Below, in pieces: positions 19,950 to 28,586 of a DNA stretch of 64,000 nucleotides. A model generated the notes under the pieces. The model searched no databases. It was not told the origin of the DNA and saw only the letters and a list, made by a program, of their open reading frames with translations. The position numbers were made by a program, and so were the translations under genes. The stretch is from Aquimarina sp. BL5 (GTDB lineage Bacteria > Bacteroidota > Bacteroidia > Flavobacteriales > Flavobacteriaceae), in the NCBI RefSeq assembly GCF_003443675.1, contig NZ_CP031963.1, forward strand, positions 992,001 through 1,056,000. The letters are read 5' to 3'. The first letter of the stretch is position 1. Each line of letters opens with the position of its first letter.

Positions 19950-20435
19950 CTACAATTCTTTTATCATCCAAGCCTGACAGCTATAGTGTCCGGTATTACC
20001 CATAGGAGCATCAAGAGATGTAAATCCAACTTTACCGTATAATTTTCTGGCATCTTCCATATAAGGCATTGTTTCTAAATAACATTTAGTAAACCCTTGT
20101 TCTTTGGCAAATTCCAAGCACTTGTTCATCATTTGAGAACCTAACCCTTTTCCTCTTGCTTCTGGAAGAAAATACATTTTTTGTAGCTCACAGATTTCTG
20201 AACTTTCATTTTCTAATTGAGCAATCCCGGCTCCTCCAATAATCCTTCCATTATTTTCTACTACATAATATCTTTTTCTTGGAGCATCGTACGTTTCGTA
20301 CATCATATCTAGAGCTTCATCCTCATATGCGGTTCCAACTTTAGGAACCCCCATTTCTATTAAAACATCTCTAAGAACTTGAGCTAAAGCTTTATTATCT
20401 TCCGGAACAACTGAACGAATTTTTATGGCACTCAT
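19950..20435 (-). CDS. GNAT-family N-acetyltransferase
   Basis: 161-residue acetyl-CoA-dependent acyltransferase. The acetyl-CoA pyrophosphate loop is in LPEARGKGLGSQMM (the R/Q-x-x-G-x-G/A motif), and YLETMPYMEDARKLYGKVGF forms the C-terminal part of the fold. Substrate unknown. It is first in the run GNAT-prmC-LOG-ligA-YhhN array, all with small gaps. Confidence 0.88.
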   Translation of the reverse strand: MSAIKIRSVVPEDNKALAQVLRDVLIEMGVPKVGTAYEDEALDMMYETYDAPRKRYYVVENNGRIIGGAGIAQLENESSEICELQKMYFLPEARGKGLGSQMMNKCLEFAKEQGFTKCYLETMPYMEDARKLYGKVGFTSLDAPMGNTGHYSCQAWMIKEL

Positions 20436-20449
20436 TATAATATAAATAC

Positions 20450-20457
20450 TACTTTTG
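20450..20457 (+). promoter_or_regulatory. -7 element (TACTTTTG) of the LEA-ribD operon
   Basis: Full match to TAnnTTTG in the divergent spacer, about 70 bases before the lipoprotein ATG at 20529. No clear -33 TTG. Confidence 0.4.
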
Positions 20458-20528
20458 TTAATCTAAAAACTAATGATCTTTTATCTTTTTAATCAGATGA
20501 AATATACATTAAATCTATACAGTAATCA

Positions 20529-20993
20529 ATGAAGAAGCTTTTATTATTATCAACAATATTCGCAGTGATAATAAGCTGCTCTACATCTAAAAAACCAGAG
20601 TTTAAATATATAACAAATATTGATGTTAAAAATATCAGTATACGCAATGTAACTATTAAAGCTGATGCTGTTTTTAACAACCCAAATAATCTAAAAGGAA
20701 AACTTTCTATCGACGACATCCATATTTTTGTTGATAACATAGATGTAGGCACTACATCTTCTAAAGAGTTTGATGTTCCTTCAAAAAAAGAATTTACAAT
20801 TCCATTAGAAGGTACATTTTCTTTATCCAAAATCTATGAAGAGAATAAAAATAATCTTTTGAGCAGTGTACTAAAAATGATGCAAACCGATTCACTTCTT
20901 ATTCAGTACAAAGGTAATATCAAATACCATTTTGGGAATTTTTCTTATCCATACAAAATTGATAAAGAACAAAAAGTAAGTCTAAATCAATAG
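20529..20993 (+). CDS. LEA-14-like lipoprotein
   Basis: 154-residue lipoprotein: signal peptide with lipobox ending VIISC (Cys17), then a single LEA type 2/WHy-like beta domain with the typical pattern of alternating strands (IRNVTIKADAVFNNPN, FTIPLEGTFSLSKI). Such domains bind nothing catalytic; they are found in envelope stress proteins. Its stop is followed by the ribD ATG after one base, so it begins an operon with ribD, a HAD phosphatase, a DMT transporter and YigZ. Function unknown. Confidence 0.8.
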   Translation: MKKLLLLSTIFAVIISCSTSKKPEFKYITNIDVKNISIRNVTIKADAVFNNPNNLKGKLSIDDIHIFVDNIDVGTTSSKEFDVPSKKEFTIPLEGTFSLSKIYEENKNNLLSSVLKMMQTDSLLIQYKGNIKYHFGNFSYPYKIDKEQKVSLNQ

Positions 20994-20994
20994 G

Positions 20995-22038
20995 ATGAGT
21001 ATACACGAAACATATATAAGGCGTTGTCTACAAATTGCTACAAATGCATTGGGTAGCGCAAGACCAAACCCAATGGTTGGTAGCGTCATAGTTCATAATC
21101 AAAGTATCATTGGTGAAGGATACACAAGTGCTTATGGCGGTCATCATGCCGAAGTAAATGCTGTAAACTCTGTAAAAGACAAGTCGATTTTAAAAGAAGC
21201 CACGATATATGTGACTCTAGAACCTTGTTCGCATTTTGGAAAAACCCCTCCTTGTAGCGACCTTATCATAAAACACAAAATACCTAATGTAGTAATTGGA
21301 ACCATCGATACTCATAGTAAAGTTGCTGGAAAAGGCATCGAAAAACTAAAAAATGCAGGATGCAATGTTATCGTTGGCGTTTTAGAAAACGAATGTCAGA
21401 AACATCATAAACGCTTCTTTACATTTCATAATAAAAAAAGACCTTATATTATCCTAAAATGGGCACAAACATCTGATAATTTTATTGCTCCAGAAAAAAC
21501 TACAGAAAGAGCACCAGTATGGATTACTAATACCTACTCCAGACAACTAGTCCATAAATGGCGAGCAGAAGAGCATGCCATTTTGGTAGGAAATAAAACC
21601 GTTATAGAAGACAATCCAAAACTTACCTTACGAGATTGGTCTGGCACAAATCCTATTAGAATTCTGATTGACTTTTCTAATAAAACCCCAGAAGATTCGG
21701 CAATTGTAGATAATAGTGTAAAAACAATTGTAATCACCTCTGACAACCATAAAAAACAGAGCAATGACAACACAATATATAAAGCTATCGCCTCAAGAGA
21801 CAATACAGTTCAAGAGATCTGCGACATTCTCTTTAAACATGAAATTCAATCCATAATTATTGAAGGTGGTAGCTATACGATTCAATCTTTTATTGACACA
21901 AACCTTTGGGATGAAGCACGAGTTTTTACTGGAAAAAACACTTTTGCAAAAGGAATAGAAGCTCCAGCAATTAAAGGGACAATAATTTCTGAAGAAAAAA
22001 TTATGGATGATACCTTAAGAATATATCAAAATGATTAA
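20995..22038 (+). CDS. ribD: bifunctional riboflavin deaminase/reductase
   Basis: Two steps of riboflavin synthesis. The N-terminal deaminase domain has the zinc ligands H51 in HAE, with catalytic E53, and C78 and C87 in PCSHFGKTPPC. The C-terminal reductase domain (about 148-347) contains LKWAQTSDNFIAP and IIIEGGSYTIQSF. 347 residues is normal. Other rib genes are not in this window. It overlaps the HAD-phosphatase gene downstream by 8 bases, which suits a role of that phosphatase in the riboflavin pathway, though this is inference. Confidence 0.96.
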   Translation: MSIHETYIRRCLQIATNALGSARPNPMVGSVIVHNQSIIGEGYTSAYGGHHAEVNAVNSVKDKSILKEATIYVTLEPCSHFGKTPPCSDLIIKHKIPNVVIGTIDTHSKVAGKGIEKLKNAGCNVIVGVLENECQKHHKRFFTFHNKKRPYIILKWAQTSDNFIAPEKTTERAPVWITNTYSRQLVHKWRAEEHAILVGNKTVIEDNPKLTLRDWSGTNPIRILIDFSNKTPEDSAIVDNSVKTIVITSDNHKKQSNDNTIYKAIASRDNTVQEICDILFKHEIQSIIIEGGSYTIQSFIDTNLWDEARVFTGKNTFAKGIEAPAIKGTIISEEKIMDDTLRIYQND

Positions 22039-22639
22039 AACCATTATTTTTGATTTTGGGGATGTCTTTATCAATCTAGATAAAACAGCAACCAAAACAG
22101 AACTTTCCAAATTAGGTTTGTTCCCACTAACAAAAGAATTAGAATCTATTAATAATCTCTATGAAATTGGAAAAATCACTACAGTAGAATTCATCAATCA
22201 TTATCAAAAGCTATTGCCAGACGCTTTTGAAAAACAAATAATAGATGCTTGGAATGCTATTCTAAAAGATTTCCCTAAACATCGTTTAGAGTTCATTCAA
22301 AAATTAGCTACTGAAAAAGAATATAAATTAATCTTACTGAGTAATACGAATGAATTACATATTGATTGGATTAAAGAAAATATATCTTTTTATTATGATT
22401 TTAAATCTTGTTTTGACACTTTTTACTTATCACACGAAATCAACTTAAGAAAACCAAATCTGGATATTTTTCAGTTTGTTTTAGACAATCATCGGATAAA
22501 ACCTTCAGAAACTATTTTTATTGATGATACACTTGTAAATACAAACGCAGCTAAACAACTGGGGATCCACATATGGAATAACAATCCAAAAACAGATGAT
22601 ATCACAAAGCTGTTCGCTATAAAATCTGACTTATTTTGA
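22031..22639 (+). CDS. HAD-superfamily hydrolase (IA-like)
   Basis: 202-residue phosphatase. Motif I is IFDFGDVF with nucleophile Asp8 but the second acid is at D11 (DFGD, as in YihX-type enzymes), motif II is LLSNTNE, the motif III lysine is in RKPNLDIF, and motif IV is FIDDTLVN. Overlap with ribD makes it a candidate for the missing step that dephosphorylates the pyrimidine intermediate, a step done by HAD enzymes in other bacteria. Equally it may act on sugar phosphates or FMN. Confidence 0.88.
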   Translation: MIKTIIFDFGDVFINLDKTATKTELSKLGLFPLTKELESINNLYEIGKITTVEFINHYQKLLPDAFEKQIIDAWNAILKDFPKHRLEFIQKLATEKEYKLILLSNTNELHIDWIKENISFYYDFKSCFDTFYLSHEINLRKPNLDIFQFVLDNHRIKPSETIFIDDTLVNTNAAKQLGIHIWNNNPKTDDITKLFAIKSDLF

Positions 22640-23505
22640 CACATCTATTATTAAGTATATTAGCTTCAAGTTGGATCTTAATTACATTCAAGTTATTCGC
22701 AAAATATAACGTAAACACCTTACAAGCCATTATTGTTAATTACATAGTCGCTTGTATTTCGGGGTTAATTGCATATACCGAACCTATAGACATCACTTCT
22801 ATAACAAACTCTAGCTGGTTTTATGGAACCATTATTTTAGGGTTCATTTTTATTTTAGTATTTAATTTTATGGCAATCACTACTCAGAAAAATGGCCTTT
22901 CTGTAGCAGCTGTAGCTAGTAAAATGAGTGTTGCGATACCCGTTATATTCGGAATTATTGTTTATAAAGAAAGTACCGGAATTCTAAAAATTATAGGAAT
23001 TATCATAGCATTGATTGCTGTCTATATGACTTCCATGAAAACAGTTGGAGGAATTTCTATAAAAAAAGAGAATCTAATTTACCCTTTACTTGTTTTCATT
23101 GGAGGTGGTATCATAGACACCAGTCTAAAATTTATGGAAACTAATTATGTGGCAAAACTGGATATCCCTATATTTTCTGCAACTATTTTTGGTTTTGCTG
23201 CTATTTTAGGAATTCCCTTATTAGCTTATAACGCCATAAAGGGAACACTAAACATAACCCCTAAAAATATCATCGCAGGAATTTGCTTAGGCATTCCTAA
23301 CTACTTTTCCATTTACTTTCTAATTCAAGCATTACGAAATGAAAATTTAGATAGCTCTACAGTATTTATTATTAATAACGTGGCTATACTACTAGTTTCT
23401 ACATTTGTTGGAATCCTTTTTTTCAAAGAAAGGTTGATTCTGAAAAACTGGATTGGAATTATACTAGCGATAATCAGTATCTTGCTGGTTACTTTTTCTA
23501 TTTAA
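22636..23505 (+). CDS. DMT/EamA-family transporter
   Basis: Ten hydrophobic helices in 289 residues, arranged as two EamA-like halves (about 1-140 and 145-289); GLSVAAVASKMSVAIPVIFG and FFKERLILKNWIGIILAI are typical. The start must be TTG at 22636, overlapping the TGA of the phosphatase gene; no in-frame ATG occurs until about residue 76. The cargo is unknown; position behind ribD makes a flavin or metabolite exporter possible but unproven. Confidence 0.85.
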   Translation: MTHLLLSILASSWILITFKLFAKYNVNTLQAIIVNYIVACISGLIAYTEPIDITSITNSSWFYGTIILGFIFILVFNFMAITTQKNGLSVAAVASKMSVAIPVIFGIIVYKESTGILKIIGIIIALIAVYMTSMKTVGGISIKKENLIYPLLVFIGGGIIDTSLKFMETNYVAKLDIPIFSATIFGFAAILGIPLLAYNAIKGTLNITPKNIIAGICLGIPNYFSIYFLIQALRNENLDSSTVFIINNVAILLVSTFVGILFFKERLILKNWIGIILAIISILLVTFSI

Positions 23506-23516
23506 CTGTTAAACAC

Positions 23517-24131
23517 TTGAACACTACAGATACTTATAAGACTATTGATATTCCTGGAGAAGAAGTACTGTTTAAAGACAAAAACAGTAAATTCTTTGGA
23601 TATTCTTTTCCTATTACTTCAGAAGAAGAGGTGAAACCCATTATTGATTTACTAAAAAAACAACATCATGCTGCACGGCATTGGTGTTATGCGTGGCAAT
23701 TAGGAACAGAAAATATTCGATATCGCAGCAATGATGATGGAGAACCCTCTAACTCCGCAGGACAACCTATTTATGGACAAATTCAGTCTTATGAAACAAC
23801 AAACATTCTAATTATAGTAGTCCGATATTTTGGAGGTGTTAAACTTGGTGTTGGCGGACTAATCAACGCATATAGAACCGCTGCACAATTATCTTTAGAA
23901 GCTTCTAATATTCTAGAAAAAACCATTAACATTAAATTCTGCATCACTTTTGAATATAAAAATATGAATAAAGTAATGCGCATTATTAAAGAACGCCAAC
24001 TAAAAATTACTGATCAAAAATTAGAATTAGACTGTAAATTATTTATTTCCGTAAGAAAAACGATAGCAGATGAAATAAATGATCTTTTCTCTACGTTGTA
24101 CGAAATAGATATTAAACGATTAGAGCATTAA
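23517..24131 (+). CDS. YigZ/IMPACT-family protein
   Basis: 204 residues. The N-terminal UPF0029 (IMPACT) domain has AARHWCYAWQLG, NDDGEPSNSAGQPI and RYFGGVKLGVGGLINAYR, the family signature; the C-terminal part is the ferredoxin-like DUF1949 domain. The eukaryotic relative IMPACT regulates GCN2; the bacterial role is not settled. It also starts with TTG (23517), since no ATG is available in frame. The 3' end overlaps the convergent thioesterase gene by 20 bases. Confidence 0.9.
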   Translation: MNTTDTYKTIDIPGEEVLFKDKNSKFFGYSFPITSEEEVKPIIDLLKKQHHAARHWCYAWQLGTENIRYRSNDDGEPSNSAGQPIYGQIQSYETTNILIIVVRYFGGVKLGVGGLINAYRTAAQLSLEASNILEKTINIKFCITFEYKNMNKVMRIIKERQLKITDQKLELDCKLFISVRKTIADEINDLFSTLYEIDIKRLEH

Positions 24132-24534
24132 ATTCTTTTTCGATTATTTTCAATAAATAAGGGGGACATAAAATAGGCTTTCTACTTTGAGCATCAACAA
24201 AAACCAAAGTAGATGAGGCAATTGTTAATAATTCTTGATTTTGATTATAAATTTCATAGTCAAAAACTATTCGAACTGTAGGAATTTTCCTGAGGAAAGT
24301 TTTAACAGTTAATTCATCGTCAAAGAATGCAGATTTCTTAAATTTAAAATCTAAAGCAAAAACGGGGAGCATAACACCGCTTTCTTCCATAGATTTATAA
24401 GAGACACCTAATCTAGACAACCAGTCAATACGGGATAACTCCAGATATTGTGCGTAATTGCCGTGATGGACGACCCCCATTTGATCTGTTTCAGAATATC
24501 TAACTTTTAATAAAGTTTCGGAAGTGATTGACAT
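24112..24534 (-). CDS. acyl-CoA thioesterase, YbgC/4HBT type
   Basis: Hot-dog fold thioesterase of about 140 residues. YSETDQMGVVHHGNYAQYLE carries the catalytic Asp and the Y/H residues of the YbgC/FadM group. I prefer the ATG at 24534 (MSITSETLLKV), because the 16 residues before it (to 24582) are aromatic-rich and unlike the family N-terminus. It stands alone, convergent with and overlapping yigZ, and divergent from dnaA. The acyl-CoA substrate is unknown; there are no tol-pal genes nearby. Confidence 0.9.
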   Translation of the reverse strand: MSITSETLLKVRYSETDQMGVVHHGNYAQYLELSRIDWLSRLGVSYKSMEESGVMLPVFALDFKFKKSAFFDDELTVKTFLRKIPTVRIVFDYEIYNQNQELLTIASSTLVFVDAQSRKPILCPPYLLKIIEKEFNALIV

Positions 24535-24726
24535 GTATTTGTATAAAAAAAAGGTGAAGTGTGTAAAATTACATCTATTCAAGTATGCGAAAAAAATAAT
24601 TAAAATTCAACCCCCAAATCGTTTTTTTTTTACATTTTTTGTTCACATATTTGTCAAGCAAAAAAAGAAGGAACTTTTTCAACAATTTTCCGTTAATAAC
24701 CTAATAAAAGTAATCTAACCACTCTA

Positions 24727-26154
24727 ATGAATATAACTGCGCAATCAGTTTGGGATAATTGTCTGTCTTTCATAGAAGACAATATTACCCCTCAAGCTTT
24801 TAAAACCTGGTTTGAACCTATTAAAGCTGTAAAGCTTACGGATAGCGCTTTAAGTATTCAAGTACCTAGTAAATTTTTCTATGAGTGGCTAGAAGAGCAT
24901 TATGTGAACCTTCTTAAAGTATCTCTTACTAGAGAATTAGGAGAAACCGCTAAGTTGGTATACATCATTAAAATGGAAAACACCTACGGTAATAAAAAAC
25001 CATTTACTGAAAAAATACCAAGTTCTAACAGAACAGCTGTAAGCTCTCAGGAAGTAGATGTCCCTATTAAGAGTAAAAATCCTGAACTTAAAAATCCATT
25101 TGTAATCCCTGGAATTAGAAATGTAAAAATAGAATCTCAACTAAACCCAAGCTATAATTTTGATAACTTCTTAGAAGGAGATTCTAATAGATTAGCGCGA
25201 TCAGCAGGAATGGCTGTAGCTAATAAACCAGGAGGAACTTCCTTTAATCCTTTATTGATATTCGGAGGAGTGGGATTAGGAAAAACACATCTTGCACATG
25301 CAATTGGTGTAAACATAAAAGACAATTATCCAGAGAAAACAGTACTATATATTTCTGCTGAAAAATTCACGCAGCAATACATAGAGTCTGTAAAAAAGAA
25401 TAATAGAAATGACTTTATACATTTCTATCAGATTATCGATGTATTAATTGTTGATGATATTCAGTTGTTATCTGGAAAAGCAGGAACACAAGATGTATTC
25501 TTCCATATATTTAATCATTTACATCAAAACGGAAAACAAGTAATACTTACTAGTGACAAGGCTCCTGTAGACATGCAAGACATAGAACAGCGATTGCTTT
25601 CTCGTTTTAAATGGGGATTATCAGCAGAATTGCATCAACCAGATTTCGAAACTAGAATTTCTATTATAAAAAACAAGCTATATCGCGACGGTGTTGAAAT
25701 GCCAGAAGATATTGTAGAGTTCTTAGCAAATAACATTAAAACTAATATTCGCGAATTAGAAGGAGCTATCATTTCATTAATCGCCCATTCTTCTTTCAAT
25801 AAAAAAGATATTACTATTGATCTTGCTAAAGCGATTGTAGACAATTATGTAAAGAACACCAAAAGAGAAGTATCCATTGATTATATACAAAAAGTAGTTA
25901 GTGATTATTTCCAAATGGATGTAGAAACATTACAATCCAAAACACGTAAACGTCATATTGTACAAGCTCGTCAGCTAGCTATGTTTTTTGCTAAAAAACT
26001 AACCAAAGCTTCTTTAGCAAGTATTGGTACTCAAATTGGAAAAAGAGACCACGCAACAGTACTTCACGCTTGTAAAACTGTAGATAACCTATCCTCTACA
26101 GATAAACAATTTAGAAAATACGTGGAAGATCTTGGCAAAAAACTTACCCTTTAA
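24727..26154 (+). CDS. dnaA: chromosomal replication initiator DnaA
   Basis: AAA+ protein that opens the replication origin. Domain I covers about 1-85; domain II is short (about 86-135) and polar; domain III has Walker A FGGVGLGKT (179-187), Walker B LIVDD (240-244) and the SRFKWGL sensor region; domain IV has the DNA-binding signature RDHATVLHACKTV. 475 residues is normal. dnaN and recF are not adjacent, as is usual in Bacteroidota. I see no cluster of DnaA boxes in the 192 bases upstream, so the origin may lie elsewhere. Confidence 0.98.
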   Translation: MNITAQSVWDNCLSFIEDNITPQAFKTWFEPIKAVKLTDSALSIQVPSKFFYEWLEEHYVNLLKVSLTRELGETAKLVYIIKMENTYGNKKPFTEKIPSSNRTAVSSQEVDVPIKSKNPELKNPFVIPGIRNVKIESQLNPSYNFDNFLEGDSNRLARSAGMAVANKPGGTSFNPLLIFGGVGLGKTHLAHAIGVNIKDNYPEKTVLYISAEKFTQQYIESVKKNNRNDFIHFYQIIDVLIVDDIQLLSGKAGTQDVFFHIFNHLHQNGKQVILTSDKAPVDMQDIEQRLLSRFKWGLSAELHQPDFETRISIIKNKLYRDGVEMPEDIVEFLANNIKTNIRELEGAIISLIAHSSFNKKDITIDLAKAIVDNYVKNTKREVSIDYIQKVVSDYFQMDVETLQSKTRKRHIVQARQLAMFFAKKLTKASLASIGTQIGKRDHATVLHACKTVDNLSSTDKQFRKYVEDLGKKLTL

Positions 26155-26169
26155 TTTTTTTTGATTCAC

Positions 26170-26622
26170 ATGAAGATTAAAATTTTAATGGTGTGCCTTG
26201 GAAATATCTGTAGGTCACCATTAGCTGAAGGAATTTTAGCATCTAAACTGGATTCTGAAAAATTTCAGGTAGACTCTTGTGGTACTAGTAATTATCATAT
26301 TGGAGAGAAACCTGATAGAAGGTCTATAGAAACTGCAAGAAAACATGGAATTGACATCACCAATCAAAGAGCTGCACAGTTTAAAGTAAGTGATTTCGAT
26401 ACTTATGATTTTATTTACCCTATGGATCAATCTAATTATAATGACATTATAAAACTTGCTCGTAATAACAATGACAAAGAAAAGGTAAAACTTATTCTAA
26501 ACGAATTAACACCTAATGAAAATTTAGATGTTCCAGATCCATATTACGGAGGAGAGCAAGGTTTTGAAGATGTATATAACATGCTTAACAACGCATGCGA
26601 CAACATAATTAAAAAGCTATAA
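26170..26622 (+). CDS. low-molecular-weight protein-tyrosine phosphatase
   Basis: 150-residue phosphatase. The P-loop CLGNICRS (C-x5-R-S) follows the start directly, and the general acid is in DVPDPYYGG near the C-terminus. I chose the ATG at 26170 (MKIKILMVCLG), because the frame extending to a TTG at 26161 adds only three residues. It lies about 15 bases after dnaA. Whether it acts on protein tyrosine or arginine phosphate cannot be decided from the sequence. Confidence 0.93.
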   Translation: MKIKILMVCLGNICRSPLAEGILASKLDSEKFQVDSCGTSNYHIGEKPDRRSIETARKHGIDITNQRAAQFKVSDFDTYDFIYPMDQSNYNDIIKLARNNNDKEKVKLILNELTPNENLDVPDPYYGGEQGFEDVYNMLNNACDNIIKKL

Positions 26623-26849
26623 GATAGATTAAACATAAAAAACAAAGTTTTTGTATATTTAGTAACAGTTAATCTAGCTTAAATATACTATTCATTGAAA
26701 AAGACTTTAACTTTTTATTCAAATTCGACGCATCTTAAAAACAATTATAAATCCATTTGGATTGAGCTATTTGAAATCACAGTTAGCAATATTATAATAG
26801 ACATAGAGCAAAATTCATTTAATCAAAAACTAGTCATCATATAAACACT

Positions 26850-27581
26850 ATGGAATCCAAACCCCTAGATCCAAAAGGAAAATTATATTTAATACCAACC
26901 AGATTAGGTGATGATGTCCCTCTGGAAGTATTACCTATATCGATAAAAAAAGTTTTAGAACAGGTTAATCACTACATAGTAGAAAACGAAAAACCGGCAA
27001 GAAGATTTATAAAAAAAGTTAGCCCTAGCAAATCTCAACGCTCTCTTATCATCCATTCTGTAAACAAATACACTGACGCCTCAGAAATACCTAACTATCT
27101 AGCACCCTGTCTTAATGGTGAATCAATAGGGCTTCTTTCTGATGCCGGATGTCCCGGAATTGCAGATCCTGGTGCAGAAGTAGTAAGACTAGCTCACGAG
27201 AAAGGAATTCAAGTAACTCCATTAGTAGGACCATCTTCTATATTTCTAGCAATGATGAGTAGCGGTATGAATGGTCAGAATTTTTGTTTTAACGGATACC
27301 TTCCAATTGACAAAAGCGAAAGAAAATCTACAATAAAATCTCTTGAAAAGAATTCTTTAGAAAAGAATCAAGCACAAATTTTTATTGAGACTCCATACAG
27401 AAATGACAAAATGCTCGCAGACCTTATTACTATCCTTAACCCCAATACCAGATTATGCATTGCCAGTGACATCACATTAACCACAGAATACATTGTTACT
27501 AAAACTGTTGGAGAATGGAAAAACGAAGAAATAGAGTTACATAAAAAACCTACAATCTTTATTATCCAAAGAGATCTTTAA
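26850..27581 (+). CDS. tetrapyrrole-methylase-family SAM methyltransferase (RsmI-like)
   Basis: 243-residue TP-methylase. LYLIPTRLGDD at the N-terminus, GLLSDAGCPGIADPGAEVV, and TPLVGPSSIFLAMMSSG are the SAM-binding segments shared with RsmI, which 2'-O-methylates C1402 of 16S rRNA. It is shorter than RsmI (about 280) and its first motif differs (PTRLGD instead of ATPIGN), so it is a second, Bacteroidota-type member and not necessarily RsmI. It follows the phosphatase after a 227-base gap without a gene. Confidence 0.85.
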   Translation: MESKPLDPKGKLYLIPTRLGDDVPLEVLPISIKKVLEQVNHYIVENEKPARRFIKKVSPSKSQRSLIIHSVNKYTDASEIPNYLAPCLNGESIGLLSDAGCPGIADPGAEVVRLAHEKGIQVTPLVGPSSIFLAMMSSGMNGQNFCFNGYLPIDKSERKSTIKSLEKNSLEKNQAQIFIETPYRNDKMLADLITILNPNTRLCIASDITLTTEYIVTKTVGEWKNEEIELHKKPTIFIIQRDL

Positions 27582-27595
27582 AACAATGAATAAAA

Positions 27596-28234
27596 TTAAG
27601 CTTTTGCTTTTCTATCTGGAACAACAAATGAAGTATCAAATCCAGAAAAACGCTTCATATAATAACGAATTGTAGTACCAAATGCATCTGCAAAGCCATC
27701 TACTCCTCCACTACGTAAATATTTTTTCACAGCACCGGGTCCTGCAAGATGTGCAGCGGCCAATACTCCTGACTCAGTAACCACAATACCATTCATTCGC
27801 TTACCTACAAACCATTTTAAGTCTCTGCGTAAAATCCATTTGTTTCTAGAAAGATTCGCGTAAAAAGCTCTTTCTTGAAGCTCAGGACTACTAAGAAAAG
27901 TATTTTTGTTTTTTATTCCGATCATCGCAAGGGTTCCAATACCAAATTGATATTTACCCATATATCCAAACTGATTTACAACTCCATAATCTCCACGTGA
28001 CTCTTTAAAAGCTAAAGCTTCTTTAAAACCAACATAAGATTTACCCAATTCCGGGTAAATAAAATTGTCTAACAAATCGTCTTCTATCTCGTTAAAGTTA
28101 GGAGCGATATAATAAAGATCTAAACCAGCAGTGCTGTATGCGCTTAAATCTGTGCGATTTTTTGGTGTAAAACTTACTAAAACGATTCCCCCGATTGTAA
28201 GAATTACAAAAAGTCCAATTATCCTTTTTATCAT
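27596..28234 (-). CDS. lysozyme-fold (SLT-like) exported or membrane-anchored protein
   Basis: 212 residues starting MIKRIIGLFVILTIGG, a signal anchor. The extracytoplasmic part has ALAFKESRGDYGVVNQFGYMG followed by KYQFG, which is the E-S...G-x-Y-Q pattern of lysozyme-like transglycosylases, with the Glu as putative catalytic acid. The C-terminal helices contain VLAAAHLAGPGAVKKYL. I chose 28234 as start because a TAnnTTTG promoter element lies at 28295-28302, on top of the more distal ATG at 28297. Close to mltG and dapF, so a cell-wall role is likely. Confidence 0.75.
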   Translation of the reverse strand: MIKRIIGLFVILTIGGIVLVSFTPKNRTDLSAYSTAGLDLYYIAPNFNEIEDDLLDNFIYPELGKSYVGFKEALAFKESRGDYGVVNQFGYMGKYQFGIGTLAMIGIKNKNTFLSSPELQERAFYANLSRNKWILRRDLKWFVGKRMNGIVVTESGVLAAAHLAGPGAVKKYLRSGGVDGFADAFGTTIRYYMKRFSGFDTSFVVPDRKAKA

Positions 28235-28294
28235 ATAAAAAATTTCTAAGTAGACATCAAAAAGACGTTCCCCTCTACTTAAATTTTTGCGGTG

Positions 28295-28302
28295 CAAATA
28301 TA
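28295..28302 (-). promoter_or_regulatory. -7 element (TATATTTG) of the lysozyme-fold gene
   Basis: Minus strand TATATTTG, full match to TAnnTTTG; the predicted transcript would start near 28291, leaving a leader of about 57 bases before the ATG at 28234. It rules against the upstream ATG at 28297. Confidence 0.5.
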
Positions 28303-28586
28303 CGCCTTTCTTTTAAAGAACACACTATCTGATGTTAAATTTATTATAACGCTGAAAAACAGTATTTTAGACTAAAAAAAACGTTAAAAATTAACATAAA
28401 AACATATAAAAAGTCTTAAAACTTGTATTTGAACGTCAAATAGATAGTTTTAGTCGATAAAAAGTAAAAAGCATACATCACAAGTAATTCACAGAATTTC
28501 AAACAATATTGTTAATAAATTAATGGGAAATATTTCTCGAATCAGAAAAAACTCCTTTTTTTTCCTACAAAAAGATCATGTAAATC
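28303..28586. other. gene-free stretch between lysozyme-fold gene and mltG
   Basis: About 350 bases (from 28235) hold no gene. Apart from the promoter element at 28295-28302 I see only AT-rich sequence. There is no clear terminator for mltG; a run of T on the plus strand near 28555 is the only notable stretch. Confidence 0.5.

Noticed and set aside
20489..20830. 113-codon minus-strand ORF over the LEA-like lipoprotein
   Set aside because: Antisense to a gene with a good lipobox and a one-base link to ribD; no recognisable product.
24583..24726. Replication origin upstream of dnaA
   Set aside because: AT-rich with one imperfect DnaA-box-like sequence (TTGTTCACA); no cluster of boxes, so I do not call oriC. 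A GC-skew plot of the genome would decide.
26695..26844. 49-codon ORF with TTG start ending 5 bases before the TP-methylase gene
   Set aside because: Short, non-ATG start, no motif; expected by chance in AT-rich sequence.
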